Below the pieces are notes generated by a model. That model was not told the DNA's origin. It was given only the letters and a program-made list of their open reading frames with translations, and did no database searches. From contig NC_087119.1 of the NCBI RefSeq assembly GCF_963855985.1, positions 4,938,001 through 5,002,000 on the forward strand: a stretch of DNA of 64,000 bases. The letters are read 5' to 3'. Made by a program: the position numbers and the translations under genes. Of this stretch, positions 1 to 13,565 are shown piece after piece. The stretch is from Ostrinia nubilalis. Taxonomy: Eukaryota; Arthropoda; Insecta; Lepidoptera; Crambidae. How positions within the stretch are numbered: the stretch's first letter is position 1; every line of letters begins with the position of its first letter.

Positions 1-60
1 AAAAATAGGTTAAGGTGCGGCGGGGGTGGCCCTTGGGCCACCCCTAAGCCGCCTATTTAG
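1..60. repeat. Imperfect GC-rich hairpin at the left edge
   Basis: The two halves, ending in GGGGGTGGCCC and starting with GGGCCACCCC, are near reverse complements, and AATAGG at the left answers CCTATT at the right. It may be the end of an element cut by the window edge, or a small palindromic MITE. Confidence 0.4.
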
Positions 61-1504
61 TTTTATACACACATAAATGACCTCATATTAATCACATTTA
101 CCAAATCATGCGGTAATTATTCATAATAACCGGCGATTATTCATAATTTTCACATTTATCACTTTGACCGTAACATATACAAGTTTTATGTCAACATGGA
201 GCGGCAGAGGGAACGCAGTCCCCATTTTGTAATCCGGAAATGGCACAAGGTTGGCCGGAATTGTTAGATATGATGTGGTATCCTACGTTGCAAATTAATC
301 AAACAATATTGATTGATAGGTCTTAATTGAAACGTTATAATAATTACGCAAGAAAAATAACGACTCTATCCTGCAATAATTTAACTTGGCATAGCATGGA
401 ATGGTATATGAAAGTATTATTCTATCAATATAACAATTTCTTGCATTGTTTAAGAGCAATTTGATGCGTAACACGTTTTTTAATCTTTTAAATCAAAGAT
501 TTAAATGTGTGATTGTATTCAAACGAAAAACAATGATTACTTTCTGAGAATGCAGAACAGAACTAAAAGGATTTTGCTATTACAGCTGCCGTCAATCCCA
601 GCTCCAACGCCAATCGTTTCTCTCTGAAGGACACGATTGCTTCCCTGCACCTGATATATCTTAATCCCTGATTCGATATATCACGATGCGAAAATTCAGA
701 GAATGTAAACAAAATTTTATTTCGTGCATGGCGTCTCAACACGTACGAGATAATTAACAATACAGCTTGACTGACCTGAAAACAGTTTTCCAATATCCGA
801 AGATGGGATTAATAACCAATTTAGTTCTCTGGAACAAAGCGGGTCGAAGCGCAGCTGTCCGTTTGATCGAATACTTGTTTGTTCGCATGCATGCTCTCAC
901 GTTAAATGGTTTTTGCAAATTATAAAGAAAATTAAGTGAACAGGGCTTGAGTAGGAATGGTTAGAGTATTAAAACATATTTATTAAACAAGTTTTTGAGT
1001 AAGAAGGTACTGTGGTTCGAATTGAAAAAAAAATATAGCTTTTTATTAATTGGAATTCATGTGTACTAAGTAAACGATGAAATAAAAATTATACCATTAT
1101 ACGGAAACATACTTATTTAGACGATAAAAGCAGAACAGGAATATTAATTTACGGAATATCTATTATTTTTTTATCAATTTAACCAAGAGTATCAACAACT
1201 TGTATTGAACATATTATATGCACTGGTATTACTAGAACTCGTGCTCGTGAATCACAACTGCAGCAAACTCATCGCAGTGTGACTCATTTGAGCTTATGGT
1301 GATTCGTCCAAGGCTTATGGTCATAATGTTCATGGTAATCACGTGTTCGGTTCGTGGCGTTGTTCGTAAACACCTATTAAATTGCACCAAGTACTGTTTA
1401 TTACGTTCAAGAAGTGGAAAAGTAGAGCACCAAATAAATTTCGTAATACTCTGTTTCGTATTTATTTTCTTTCAAATCTAGCAACAAATCAAAGGCCGAC
1501 GATT
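61..1504. other. Non-coding AT-rich DNA, no feature seen
   Basis: Only short chance open frames occur here. No domain, splice pair or repeat boundary could be supported. Confidence 0.5.
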
Positions 1505-1681
1505 AGAGTAGGCGCACACCGTTGATTTTTAGTTGGCCGATAGTTGTGCCCGATTTTAATTTGTATGAAGAATCGGCCAAATCGAATCGGCGTAGTGTGC
1601 GCACTCCCATACATGCCCATACTGATCAACTGCCCGACTAAACTATCGGCCGACGAAAAATCAACGGTGTGCGCCTACTCT
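1505..1681. mobile_element. Palindromic MITE, about 177 bp
   Basis: The outer ~40 bp are inverted repeats: AGAGTAGGCGCACACCGTTG on the left answers CAACGGTGTGCGCCTACTCT on the right, and the repeat continues inward through TGGCCGATAGTT / AACTATCGGCCG. The interior has a second imperfect pairing. There is no coding capacity. I could not fix the target duplication, so the superfamily is unassigned. Confidence 0.85.
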
Positions 1682-4600
1682 AAAACAATAGCCAATGACA
1701 GAAAGTGTCAATTGAAATATACGAAATTCTATCTGACGGGGATAATCAGGTACTTCGGCAATGTAGTAGCGTTGAATTTTTCAGATATTCTTCTCAATTA
1801 TAATCTATCGTAGACAGCTTGCATAATTTGCAAGCATTCCTACACAAAGCAAAAAGAAGGACCTATTATTTATTACTGTAAATAATTCCGGGACAAACTT
1901 TTTTACGCTTTTTTATAGCCATCACTTAGTGATGCGCTACGAATTGAACGAAAACCTAAGTGATAACCTTATTAGCATGCCGGTAGAATGACTTTGAAAA
2001 ATGTTGTCATAAGTAGGGTTTAATGGAGCAGTGACGAGGCGTGATTTAATTTATTAGCCAAATGGCAAGTCACCATCTAGGCGCACAATTAACCAAACTT
2101 GTGACAAGGAATATCAATTAGCGCGTGATATAATTCTGATAGTAACACGCGAAATTATCCTTGTCCTACCTTCGCCGAGGGCCGCTTTACCGAGACCACA
2201 CCAAATTCATTAATAGTCCATGCCAACAGCTCGGACTGCGTGAAAATTTCTAATATTTTGGCAACAACTAAATTAGTTATATTGTGCTGAGGGATGACAG
2301 TAAGTATTACTACTTTCGGAAATATTGTTATAACCGACTTAGAGCAACCATGTAAGCTATTTGAATAGTATTCACAATATTCATGCATACTCGTATAAAG
2401 CGCAATGACTTCTGTGACATGATAAAATTAAATTCGACCCCCATCGGTGAAACTTTAATATGATGTGGAGGAAATCTCACAAATAATACAAAATCATTGA
2501 ATATAAAATGTAGCTACACAAGCGCAGCGGCGGCGATCCAATATGTCCAGAAAGCCTTTCACAAACTTTGTTCAGTCGGGGGATGAAACGCACGGAACCA
2601 TATAATTTTGGTTTTCGTTTGGTTTGGGTTTTATTCACTAATTAAACTTATTAATCCTTTTTAGTAGGCAGTTATTTCGCTCTCAATTTTTTGTGGATAT
2701 AAATTAGGCCTCATCGCTTGGGAATATTTAGTGATATTAGGACAATCCACAATTCCATATGGAGTAATAAAGTGAGCATGAAATATGGAATATTATTTAC
2801 TATTCAGCGTTACCTTTTATCTCGCTCAGACTATTGAAAATTTCTCTTTTACTTTCTGTCACGTGCCAATTTTCGTCTAGTTCGGAGCCACATTTTTACT
2901 AAATGTCACATCATGTGGTCTGCCAACCTCAACCTTACCTGCTTACTCATGATAACAAAGTTGTTACTAAAACTCTACATTAATAATTTAATTAAAGCAT
3001 TGATATAATAGTTTTATTAGAATATGAGCTTAGGTTCTAACGTTTCGATCGCAGCTTTTAAAAGTAAATAGCTGAGCTTATCCCTCAATATTTGCGACGA
3101 TCTTATCACACAAACTTTTGAAACTTGTAACAAATTGCGAGCGTCGGGCAATCAATTAACAAAACCCTTTAGCTCAATAGGTTTCTTGTTGTATGATACC
3201 TGCGAACCTTTCAGTAAATTACTCGGTCACACGCTTGTATGGAGGGGAGCGACGCGTCTTTGTCCCGAACTCAGCCGTGCAACATGTCAAGCGATGGGAG
3301 ACGGCACTTCACGTTTATTACTGTCTCCTAAACGAGGCCTTGAATTCTTACAACCCCATAAACGCTTTATAGTCTCAGTTAATAACCTTTTTTGGCACAA
3401 TAAAACGCTTAGCTACTGACCTACTTTGCTTTAAAAAATTCGTAAGTATGCTATAACATTATCTTTGCAACGGTGTATTTTTAATCAACATACTAAAGCA
3501 GCGATGCTCAACATCAGGAAAGACATTAATGTCCTGGGTGCCATGGAAAGCTTGAATGCAACATAAGCTCATTTACTTAGGCGCTAATACGAACCGCTCA
3601 TCAAAAGCCCATCCCATTTTGGGGTTTAAATATAGGAACTAACACAAAATAACAATATAATCTGGCAAATGGATGGCCTACTACAAATACTCGTGGGGTG
3701 AAGGTTGAGTACGTATGGCTGAACTAGAGCTTCAACTTCAACGGTTGCTCATCGATTAAAACGATATTTTTGTATAGGTTAACCCATAAAAAGATGTATG
3801 TATAGCTAATGAGATAGTAACGTTCCAGCCTCGTCGTCACGCCCCGTAGCTCGCTGCGCGCTTCATCTTATATTGGATACAAATAAGCAACATCTGCTTG
3901 TAGAAACACAATTTTTACTAGAATATAGTGTGACATATTTATTTGGCTCAAACTTTACCACTATTTATACGCATTTACTAATTTTGTCAAATCTTATGAG
4001 CCAAATAAGAAGCAGGAGGACAATAAAAGCCCCGCTAGCGACTTATCATGTAATGCGTTTGATAAATCGGTTTTATATTAACGTGTGTGTGAAGACAATA
4101 CGTCGTCCCGGAAACCATCGCTTTAATTTGATTAATTCGGCATACTGATCTATAACATGAAATATTACGTCAATATGCCTGTTAGTAAATTGCTTTACTT
4201 TAATTTATTACAACGTAGACACGAACGTTTGTCGCTATGGCCTCCGTTTGAATCTATCAATTACGCTGTATTGCACTGATCGAACTAATTGGACGATTAA
4301 AATTTGATCTACAAAGCAAACTCCAAGTTAATGAAGAAACTCTATCTACTTAAACGTGTCTCTAGATCGTATTTTAATGTGCAGTATATTAATAAGCAAA
4401 GTAAAAGCTGCTTAATGATTATTATGTATAGTTGCAATTTGCGCAGCAGCACGGATGAGTTGCCATGGCGCTTAACGAATTGGCTCGTCACCCCTGAAAC
4501 ACAAGTCGCGGAGCTCCCCCGGGGCTCGCTGTTAGGTACACGTTTCTATCTAGGTAGAAGTAAGTATAAACTCAACGCTTTTCGCAATACATTTTGCGAT

Positions 4601-7600
4601 TCATAAAGGAGACATCTTTTCTTGATATTCATTTTTAAAACTGGTTTATTTTGAATGTTTTTGTGTAAAATATTCACGTTTATGTTTAAGACAAGTACAA
4701 GTGTCCTATTTGGCTTCAGAAACTCAGAATATAAAGCACCTAGTACTTATAAAACATCAGAGTTTCTTGACAATTTTTTATTGTTTCCAGTTTAACAATA
4801 TCATATATTGGGCAGCAATCAATCCGTCTCTAATCTGTAAGTAAATGTTAAAAAATGATTAAACCAACAAACTAAACGGTACAGGCCGGAGATTGAACGC
4901 ACGGCCCCTACACCGTTAATGTCTTTACGTTAAAAATCGATGTATCATCCGCCGGTAGTCGTTTCGTGGTAGCATTTCCCGAACGGCCGACAACGAAGTT
5001 ACTTTCGTGGTAAAACCAAAAAGGATTTATCCAATTTTTTACGGACTCCAATTTTTGCAGCTGCGGGCGCAACCTGGATTGCGGACGTCAATCTACAAAA
5101 GTTTGTTTAGACAATAAAACAGAATAGTAATTCTGTTGTAGTTAATCGTTAAAGTTAAGCACATATGAGCCTGCAAAGCAAATATACTCGTACGTACGAA
5201 TACATATTCACACAATTTATTGATAATGTAAGGAGCGCCGCGAGCGATCGATCAATTTTTATTAAATTGTTTCCCTAAAGGTATTTTAAGGTAGAGGCGC
5301 CTTTACGCAACGAGCCACTCTCGTTATTTCATATTATCAAAACATCTCGCCCGATGTGAAGTCCCATGACAAACATTTTTATTTTCTACTCAGGATCGCT
5401 TGATGCTAATGTATTGTAATGTAATTTTACTTTTCATTATGCATCGTCTCGTTTCGTCCACAATATTGCCATCAAATTTTCATCAATTCATTGTTCCTCA
5501 TTGTGTTGCTGGTTTTTATGTAGTAGAATAGTTGATCGGGCATTATAATAAATATCTTGAGATAGATCTTGTTTTTCTGAAAAAATTACATTAATATTTT
5601 ATGTATTAGAAATGATTAATGAAAGAAAAGCACCGGTGGCTCTTACTATTTATTTATTGTCATAATTATTTGAAGATCCGTGAACCAACAATTAGAAGTT
5701 ATTGGCGCTATCGCAAACTATTACAGTGGGTTATCAGGGCAGGCGTTATCGCGTCGAGTTGTCATTGAATCTTATCGTATATCGACGAATTGACTTATCT
5801 GTCGCCTGAACGCGAGCATCGATCACCGGCGCGGCCGGCCGACCGCCGGACAATAAACGCGCAAACGATTTGATGTGTTTAGTAATAGGGCGCCTATTCA
5901 TTCGAAGCAACAACCTCAAAATGTCTCAAATATTTCATTCGTTTTAAAAGTTTTAGTTTTAGACACTACATATATTATAGTATTCTAAAAAGTCACTAAA
6001 ATTACAAAATTATATGTCTGTCTATACCTTATCACCAAGCGCCATAAGATTGCGTTCGATCTAAAAATAAACTTAGAGAATTAATTAAGTCACTAACAGC
6101 ACAAAATTATTGTGCCGTTGTATGTTTTGACAGATGTAATTAGTTTGTAATTAACTTTGGTTTAATTTCAATTGTTTCGCTTAGTTTTAAATCCTAATAA
6201 TCCTTTCGTAATTTGCTAACAAAATATTAAAGTTAGTACGTGTTAATGTTATAAAGTATTTGTACTAAAAAGAAAATTAAAATGTTACCGTATTACAATT
6301 GCAAAGGATATTCCGCACTGAAATAAACACTGAAGCTGATCTCCTAACCATGCAATCCTCCTAACGTTCTTCTGAAGTTACTTTACTCTTATATATTTCT
6401 ACACTTGTTTTATCTAAAAGTATCAGACATTAATGTAATATAACCGTTTTAATTCTATTTGTTTAATAAAATTGTTAGTTCTATCATAATTCGCATAAGC
6501 CTGTTCAAAGTCCAGCACATTTATCAATGTGCTCATTAACGGCCGTCCACTTAGCACTCTACACTAAACCTTCATTATTACAGATTTTCACGTACCAAAT
6601 GTCAATTAAAATTTTAATCATCGCTCTATACCTTTGTGCTATGTTATGTATTGATTAATTCCCCTTAAATATGAAATTGGGATATTGTAGGCGGGCGTTT
6701 AAAGGTTAACATTGCGGTATAAATTATACCATTTCCGATTGAATTGCGCTGCTGTTTTGATACAATTTCAATTGAGTATTGTTTCTGTTTAGTTTTTCTT
6801 TATAATAAAGTGTATACATATTATGTAATGTCGCGCTATCATTTATTTTAAACATTAAAGCCGTAGTCAGCCTGAAAGTCGGTAAGCCGACTTAAAAGCT
6901 CAAAAGTTGACTCCGTAGATTGAACTTGTTTAGGCCAGGGTTAGGTTTATCTGTTAGAACGGAGCTTTCAGTCCGTTTGAGTGCGGCGTCACTCGGACCA
7001 CGCGCATCGCCGGTTGACCTTTAACCGGCTCAAAGACGGATTCAAACTGCCATTTTAATTACGATCTAACGAGATTGAAACTACGATCGATTTGTTACCA
7101 AACTCCTCTAACTAAACAGTAGATTTACTCATTGTATTAATATTTGGAAGAAAAAAGAATAAACCAAACCCTTAATTAGTCTTTTGTTTAGTCATAAGAT
7201 AAGTAATTAGCAACCTTGCAAACAAATTAGTCCGACTATAGTCGTCAATGTAATCAATAACATTGATACGGAAACCCCTTATCCTCCTAAGTGATACAAA
7301 GTTAAAACAAACACTTCTAGTCCATCAATCTATAACTTTGCTCATTCTTGTTTACAAAATTTCTTTAGAGTTTTGGCGCTAACTAATAGCCAAGCGTTTA
7401 GGTGACTATTCCCACCTCTCGTTTCCATCGCTTAACTCGGCTGTGTAGCCAACATGTTCGTGAATATAATCAAAACTGCACAGTGCAACATCACTTCAAA
7501 TTTTCTTGAGAAGTCTTCATAACGTCTTAGTAAAATAATAACCCATCTTTATTAACACTCAATGGAAAGGGATGATTTTATCTTTCAATCACATTATCAA

Positions 7601-7762
7601 TCATTACATCGTTATTTGAATCTTATTAACAACGTGGCTTTTTTATTTCTTGCAAACGAAAACTATTTAAGAGCATTATTAGCAGTAAAACTTATGTGAA
7701 ATTCTAAAAAGTCACTTGCAAACTCATAAAGGATCAAAACTAAACGTCGTGTTCTTCGACAG
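1682..7762 (+). other. Non-coding stretch upstream of the SH3 exon (probable intron)
   Basis: About 6 kb of AT-rich sequence. The next supported feature is an internal exon with a splice acceptor, so at least the right part is probably intron of the same gene. Open frames at 3135-3419, 3873-4148 and 4304-4606 show no recognisable domain. GC-rich patches at 5810-5870 and 6960-7040 are unexplained. Confidence 0.4.
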
Positions 7763-8006
7763 GCGGAGATGACGTGGGTGGTGTGCGAGCACCAATCAGC
7801 TGGCGCCGGCGAGCTCTCCGTGAGCAAGGGGCAGCAGGTGGAGGTGGTGGAGCCGTGGGCGGCGCGCGCCGACTGGTGGGTAGTGCGCGCGCCCGGCGAG
7901 CCGCCGCTCGAGGGCGCTGTGCCGGCGCACGTGCTGAAGCCGCAGCCGCACCAGAAGACGTCGCCGAGCCGGCGGCCCCTCAGCCATCCCTGTGAGGAAG
8001 GACTAG
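7763..8006 (+). CDS. Internal exon encoding an SH3 domain (possible RhoGEF-type protein)
   Basis: This 244-nt GC-rich exon stands out from AT-rich flanks. It follows an acceptor (TTCTTCGACAG) and ends at a consensus donor, G|GTAAGC. Read in phase 0 it gives 81 codons plus one base, so it leaves in phase 1. The peptide carries SH3 hallmarks: a first strand VVCEHQ in place of ALYDY, then ELSVSKGQQVEVVE (RT loop to strand b), a DWW tryptophan pair, and a final EGAVPAHVL with the conserved proline. A basic, proline-containing tail follows (HQKTSPSRRP). The extra residues before EGAVP resemble SH3 domains of Trio/Kalirin-type exchange factors. SH3 domains bind proline-rich ligands and often regulate a neighbouring catalytic domain. 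The exon is well supported. The assignment to a Rho GEF is inference, because no DH or PH domain lies in the window. The upstream exon is also outside it. Confidence 0.85.
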
Positions 8007-9535
8007 GTAAGCACGCACCTTCATGCTCATGCTCATACGTTGCCCTTGGCTGCAACTGCCTATGTACAAAACTGGCAGTGTCCGAATCCTATTACAGAGG
8101 CTAGAAATAACTATAGGTCTTTTGCAGAGTACACGTCGCAATTTTCTGTTCGTTGTTCTGTCAGCATATCACGACTGATTACTAATAGTGTCGATTTGGT
8201 ATTATTGTTACTATTAAAACGTTCTTTAAATATTTTTAGATGACTTCTTATCATGCAAGAGGGAATACCCACTTAAGAATATGTAGCTATGACGAACCTT
8301 TAAAGCAAATCATGCCTATCATTCTATGCCCGCGGGACTGAACCTTGACCTGCAGTTAGCGTTGAAGTTAAGACCAGGCGTCAAACATACGCAACTCACC
8401 AAGTCACGAACCTCAAACAGTGTAGAATACTGAAAATGTATATCCATGGTAGGTATCGTCGGCACGGCCCATCTTGGACAACACAAAGTATGCAAAATTT
8501 CTCAAATAAGAAGGCGTATAAAAACAAACAATTCACGAAATATATCTTGCGGAATTCATTTCGTCGTCTGTCTTACGCGAGTATTTTTCGTAATGAGTTT
8601 TTCCGTGAGCGCTTCGAGACGGATTCGGGGGCGAAAAGTCATTTGGGCATCGTCGGTGTCGACATAAAGTGTATAAACAAGTGGACGATGTTTAACGGCC
8701 AGTTTCATTAAGGCAGTAACCTGCGGCCTTAATAAATAGTGTTGCCCAATGCTAGTATACAGAAAAGGGTAAGCTTAAACCCACATTGTTGAAATAATGA
8801 TTAGTCCACTTTTTAAACCAAAATCGCTGCAAAAGTTATTCATAGTAATAAGATTTTATCAATCTTCTGCTCTAGACCTACTCCGACATTTACGAAAACA
8901 AAACTTCTAATGAAACTGCCTGTTCTTTTCAGTATCTCGACGGCTACTTGGGACTTTCCTAATAAAATATTCACTCCTCACTAAGAATAAAGAAAGTACG
9001 CTAAGGCACAAGTACCTTGTTTTACACGAGTTCGGTCGAGTCGAGAAAAATATTATTCTTGATGCAATCTCGTCAAGATACGAAGAGAATATTGAAACTA
9101 ATAGATTGAATAAAAAGAGCTTTCTTTATAACGTCATTTCTCTCATGTTACTAGTATGTAATTGCATCTTAAGTACCTTTCAAAAGCAAATTAAAGTGTA
9201 TTTGAAAAAGTACGCAGCGAAAGTTTATGGCGTCAAAAGGAAAACAATTTACCTCAAAGTGACTTTTAAAAGTGTTTTACGAGAAAATATTTTATGGTAT
9301 ATTGCAGCCTGCATTACTGATTTCCTTCGAGATTTAATATCCTGTAGAGCTCTTAAAAATCGGAAGCAAATTGTTAGGACGCCTCGTTCAAACATTCAAT
9401 TGCTCGTTTAGTTTTATGGCCATTTAGTCTTGTAACTCTATTACTTCTACGTCAGTAAATTAAATACTAAAAGACTTTGAACTTAGTTTTTACTAATATT
9501 AGACTTAATACAAAATGTTTATGATATGATGTAAT

Positions 9536-10920
9536 TAGTCCAGTCAATGAATGCTTTAACGACGGTGTAGAGAGAAATCCGTGGAACATAATTTCTGACC
9601 TCGGGACTTTATTTAGACTAGTTAGGAGGTGAACATAGCAAAAGTCCCCGCCCTTAGCCCTTGAGCCGCCGGGGAGAGGGGGGTTTAAAGGTACTACTTT
9701 TCGGTTTTTCTCTTAATCCTCGGAAACTATGCGTCCTAGTGACATGACTACTATGAACCAAAAAAAGCTTATTCAATTTGCTACAGGTGAGACAGTCAAG
9801 TTTTTCTATATCTTTTATAGTTTTCACGGCATCTGCTCTAGAAGGTCTGTAATTTTGGAAATTTTATTTTTGTCTTACATGTTCCCATCAATAGAAAATC
9901 GACTAAATCAACATTAGGCAAATATTTTAGACATGCGGGAGCACGTTAAGCCTAGTTCCAGGGAGGGGACTGCACCGTGCGTATATTTAGACGACCCAAT
10001 TGGAGCCACTTTTGACTCCTCATCACTGAAAAACTACTGTGCATTAACACTTCAAATTTGGCTCATGTGTTGAGACTTGCAAGATAAACATCAGCTTCAA
10101 ATTTCATAAATATACCTCAAACGGTTATTTAGGTATTGACGTTCAAAAATCGACATTTAGAACACTAAAATCTATCTAAAAATGTAAAATGTTAAAATTT
10201 ACTGGTTTTTTATTTGTTCCTTTGTATTTACACATCTACCTATCTGTATGCCAAATTTGAACCTTCAAGGTCATCTGGAAGTTGTTAGAATTTGGTCTAT
10301 AGGTCAGATATGTAGTTTTTTGGACGTCAATACCTAAAGAACCGTTTGAGGTATATTTATGAAATTTGAAGCTGATGTTTATCTTGCAAGTCTCAACACA
10401 TGAGCCAAATTTGAAGTGTTAATGCACAGTAGTTTTTGAGTGATGTGGAGTCAAAAGTGGCTCCAATTGATTCGTCTAAATATACGCACAGTGCAGTCCT
10501 CTCCCTGGAACTAGGCTTAACATGCTTCCGCATGTCTAAAATATTTGCTCAATGTTGATTTGGTCGATTTTCTCCCGATGGGAACATGTAAGACAAATAT
10601 AAAATTTCCAATATTACAGACCTTCTAGAACAGATGCCGCAAAAACTATACAAGATATAGAAAAACTTGACTATCTCACCTGTAGCAAATTGAATAAGCT
10701 TTTTTTGGTTCATAGTAGTCATGTCACTAGGACGCATAGTTTCCGAGGATTAAGCGAAAAACCGAAAAGTAGTACCTTTAAACCCCCCTCACCCCGCCGG
10801 CTCAAGGGCTAAGGGCGGGGACTTTTGCTATGTTCACCTCCTAACTAGTCTAAATAAAGTCCCAAAGTCAAAAATTGTGTTCCACGGATTTCCATCTATA
10901 ATGCTTTATTGACTGGACTA
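9536..10920. mobile_element. Foldback (giant palindromic) DNA element with TAGTCCAGTCA ends
   Basis: The ends TAGTCCAGTCAAT and ATTGACTGGACTA are exact inverted repeats. The arms stay nearly identical for about 600 bp each, around a loop of roughly 160 bp near 10230. The trinucleotide AAT sits directly outside both ends (9533-9535 and 10921-10923), consistent with a 3-bp target duplication. The two ~62-codon frames at 9729-9917 (+) and 10549-10737 (-) are the same arm sequence read from each side, not host genes. A second member is at 30446. Confidence 0.9.
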
Positions 10921-11221
10921 AATGTGTATATTGGATTTATTTACAAGTCTCGTCTGTAGCAAATTAACCAATCACATGTTATTTGATGAACTATTGCTAC
11001 ATTCGTATTGAATACGTCACATTAGCGGAGTATTGGACGGCGCCCCGATGTAATGCCACATCCCGCAGAGAAAATTCATGCGTGCGATGTTCAACCCCAG
11101 TTTGATTTTCAATGGAAATGTAAGAGAAATGCTCTTCGTAGGCAGAATAGGGAGATTTTTACCTTTAAGTATTAATGGCCTTTGAAATACATTATAGTAG
11201 TGAAAGATTTATCTCTATAAA

Positions 11222-11430
11222 ATTAGGTCAGCACTCGTGATAGATTTTTATTTATTAAAATTGAATAAATACAAATGGTAAAGCGACAAACGGACGTGTA
11301 AGGTATCAGACTGGTCGACTCGAGATCCGAGGAACGCGGCCCGCGGGTTCGAATCCCGCCGACCACTCGACTATTTTGGTGAACCCACTCGTAACACAAG
11401 CATATTTCGTTCACCACGAGGGGTTAACGG
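11222..11430 (+). mobile_element. tRNA-derived SINE (lepidopteran type)
   Basis: A perfect B-box-like motif GGTTCGAATCC occurs at 11345-11355. It is preceded by a degenerate A-box-like stretch (GGTATCAGACTGGT) and followed by CCGACCAC. No matching 5' acceptor strand is present, so it is not a working tRNA gene. The body downstream (GGTGAACCCACTCGTAACAC, then TCACCACGAGGGGTTAAC) resembles known lepidopteran SINE bodies. Confidence 0.6.
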
Positions 11431-12048
11431 AACTTTTCCAAGAAGGCTTTTCCAAAAAAAGTGTTCATATTCGATACTAAAATTCATGTGAAATAAAGTT
11501 ACGATGGCAAGTGCTTTCATAGGCGAAGTTTATTGCACCCTTATTCAGACAGTTCGTATTGTACGTCAATATTCGATCTCTGTAAGTAAAAGCTCTATAA
11601 GAATACGCTTTGTTCCTTTGAAGTGGCTTCCACAAAACGCACAATGCCCGAGATATTGGGTTATGATACAAAATGTTTTGTCCTTAGTGAGCGCTGAATA
11701 TTATTTATTCCCCTTTTACTAAACTTACGCGTACTTGTGAATTCAACGACCGCACCCATCAGATACTCTATTTATGTAGTTTGTGGAAAATTACGTGCTA
11801 CCTGTATCTGTTTGATGCGCTTTGTTTCGCTTAATTAGGTTGCAATTAACTCTCTAGTGTGGTTTTCAAATTAATTCGAACTAACAGTCGCAATGTTACG
11901 ATTTCAATTCCGAGTTAGTTCTGTAAGTTTGAAATCTTGCGGTGAAATATTAACAAGGATAATTTGGATGTGGTATTGTTAGTTGGGCTGAGAGTTCGTA
12001 AGCTCGAAGACATTGTTAGATGCTGCTGTAATGAAGCGGAGCGCCGCC

Positions 12049-12305
12049 TTAATTAGTATAGATCGAACGCTGGCGTGCACTCCTCACGTGGGCTACTTGA
12101 GCACACTGCAGACGTTCGCTCGACCAAAACATGCACAAAGCCCTGCAAATCGGATTAACCTTAACATCTCGACTCTCCAAAACTTACCTATTTACATCTC
12201 TCCTCGGTTAGTGGAAAAGGGAACAGGATCAGGAAAATTCGTCACAAAATATTGTTTGTTGCTGTAACGAAATAAAAAAAATACGATGTCAAAGCCACAA
12301 TAAAA
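12049..12305 (+). repeat. Diverged direct duplication, copy 1
   Basis: It shares with copy 2 TTAGTATAGATCGAACGCTG, then CGCTCGACCA, CAAATCGGATTAACCTT and ACATCTCGA, then GTGGAAAAGG and GTTTGTTGCTGT, in the same order. The offset is about 309 bp. No coding function is seen. Confidence 0.75.
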
Positions 12306-12357
12306 TACCCATATAGTGGTATCCCTCTACGATTTTTTAAATTCGTTAATATGTAGT

Positions 12358-12683
12358 TTAATTAGTATAGATCGAACGCTGGTGTGCATTCCTAACGCGG
12401 TCTACTTAATTGAGCAAATGCTGACGCTCGACAAATGCTTTCAGTTCGCTCGACCAGAACATGTACAAAGCCCAGCAAATCGGATTAACCTTTACATCTC
12501 GATTCTCTAAGTTTTTGAGTCTAAGACATACTACTTACGTACTTACTTCTTACCTCGGTTAGTGGAAAAGGAAGAATAGTTATTGTGATTTTATTTAGTG
12601 ATCAGGAAAAGTTGTCATCAAATATTGAAATTGTTTGTTGCTGTATGAAATTAAAAAAAATTCAATGTCAAAACCAAAATATC
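12358..12683 (+). repeat. Diverged direct duplication, copy 2
   Basis: This is the second copy of the unit at 12049, with small insertions that lengthen it. The arrangement could be an old tandem duplication or two neighbouring insertions of one element. Confidence 0.75.
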
Positions 12684-13438
12684 ACATGGAATGGTAGTAA
12701 TTTCTCGAGTATTTTTATAAAGTCGCTAAAATGTCGTTATAAATCGAAACTATCTCAAATATTGTCAATAAAACTTGTTACAATAGTGGTTACTTAATCA
12801 ATGACATCACTGTTAATTGGTCTCTTCTACGCATAATTGAGAATGTTACTAGGTATGGAAAATCACTTGAAACCTTTGTTACAGTTAAGCTTTTACATAC
12901 ACATATACAATTTTTTTTATTTCATTCAAAAATACCAAGTAGTTATGATTTTATAGGCATTCAAAGTTCGCTTAAGGCGATTAGAGTCCTCAATCCGCGC
13001 CAAATGGGCATTTTGTAAAGCCTACTCCTCTTTTACTGCTGGATAGAAATAGTTGAAAAATATATATGTTATACAACAGTTCAAGGACTACATTTGTGAC
13101 GTTTGAATTTTCGCTACGTCTCTTTGTTTTGGATTAAAAAAATAAATACGGGACATCGATTTTTTACCTAAATTCCCTACTCCTCCAAAACGGCTATGTT
13201 AATTTAAAAGATTTTTGCACGAATAGATTAGGAATTCTATAATCTTTAAATGACACGTTGCGTTTTTCAATCGAACATTACTTTCATTCATAAATTTTAC
13301 TTTTGATAAATTCCGAACGTTTTGCTGTTGAGGGGGCCTTCGCGGGGTGCGGGCGGCAGTCGGCCGCTGGCCTTCAGACGGAGAGGTTGTGTCACTCGCT
13401 GCAAACTGACATTAGCGATCAAAATGAATTTTTTCTTT

Positions 13439-13565
13439 GGCTGAGTTGCACCACCTGACGTGACCTAACTTTGACCGTAGCTTTGGCGATAACCGGTGTT
13501 TTTTGTATGGAGTTAAACAGACTTTTGACGCTTGTCAAAGTTGAAATAAGATGGTGCAACCCAGC
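13439..13565. mobile_element. Short MITE with GGCTGAGTTGCACCA ends, copy 1
   Basis: It begins GGCTGAGTTGCACCACCTGA and ends ATGGTGCAACCCAGC, near-perfect inverted ends. The interior contains CTAACTTTGACCGTA and is shared with the copy at 58724. Confidence 0.8.

Noticed and set aside
4304..4606. 100-codon plus-strand frame with a GC-rich end
   Set aside because: No domain recognised and no supporting splice signals; an unrecognised exon in 4440-4610 cannot be excluded.
8436..8711. 91-codon plus-strand frame after the SH3 exon
   Set aside because: No domain, no splice signals at its ends, and AT-rich composition like the surrounding intron.
9729..10737. Pair of ~62-codon proteins (MRPSDMTTMNQKK...) on opposite strands
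   Set aside because: They are mirror readings of the two arms of a foldback element, not independent genes.
11290..11365. tRNA gene
   Set aside because: The B-box is good, but there is no matching acceptor stem and the A-box is degenerate. A SINE explains it better.
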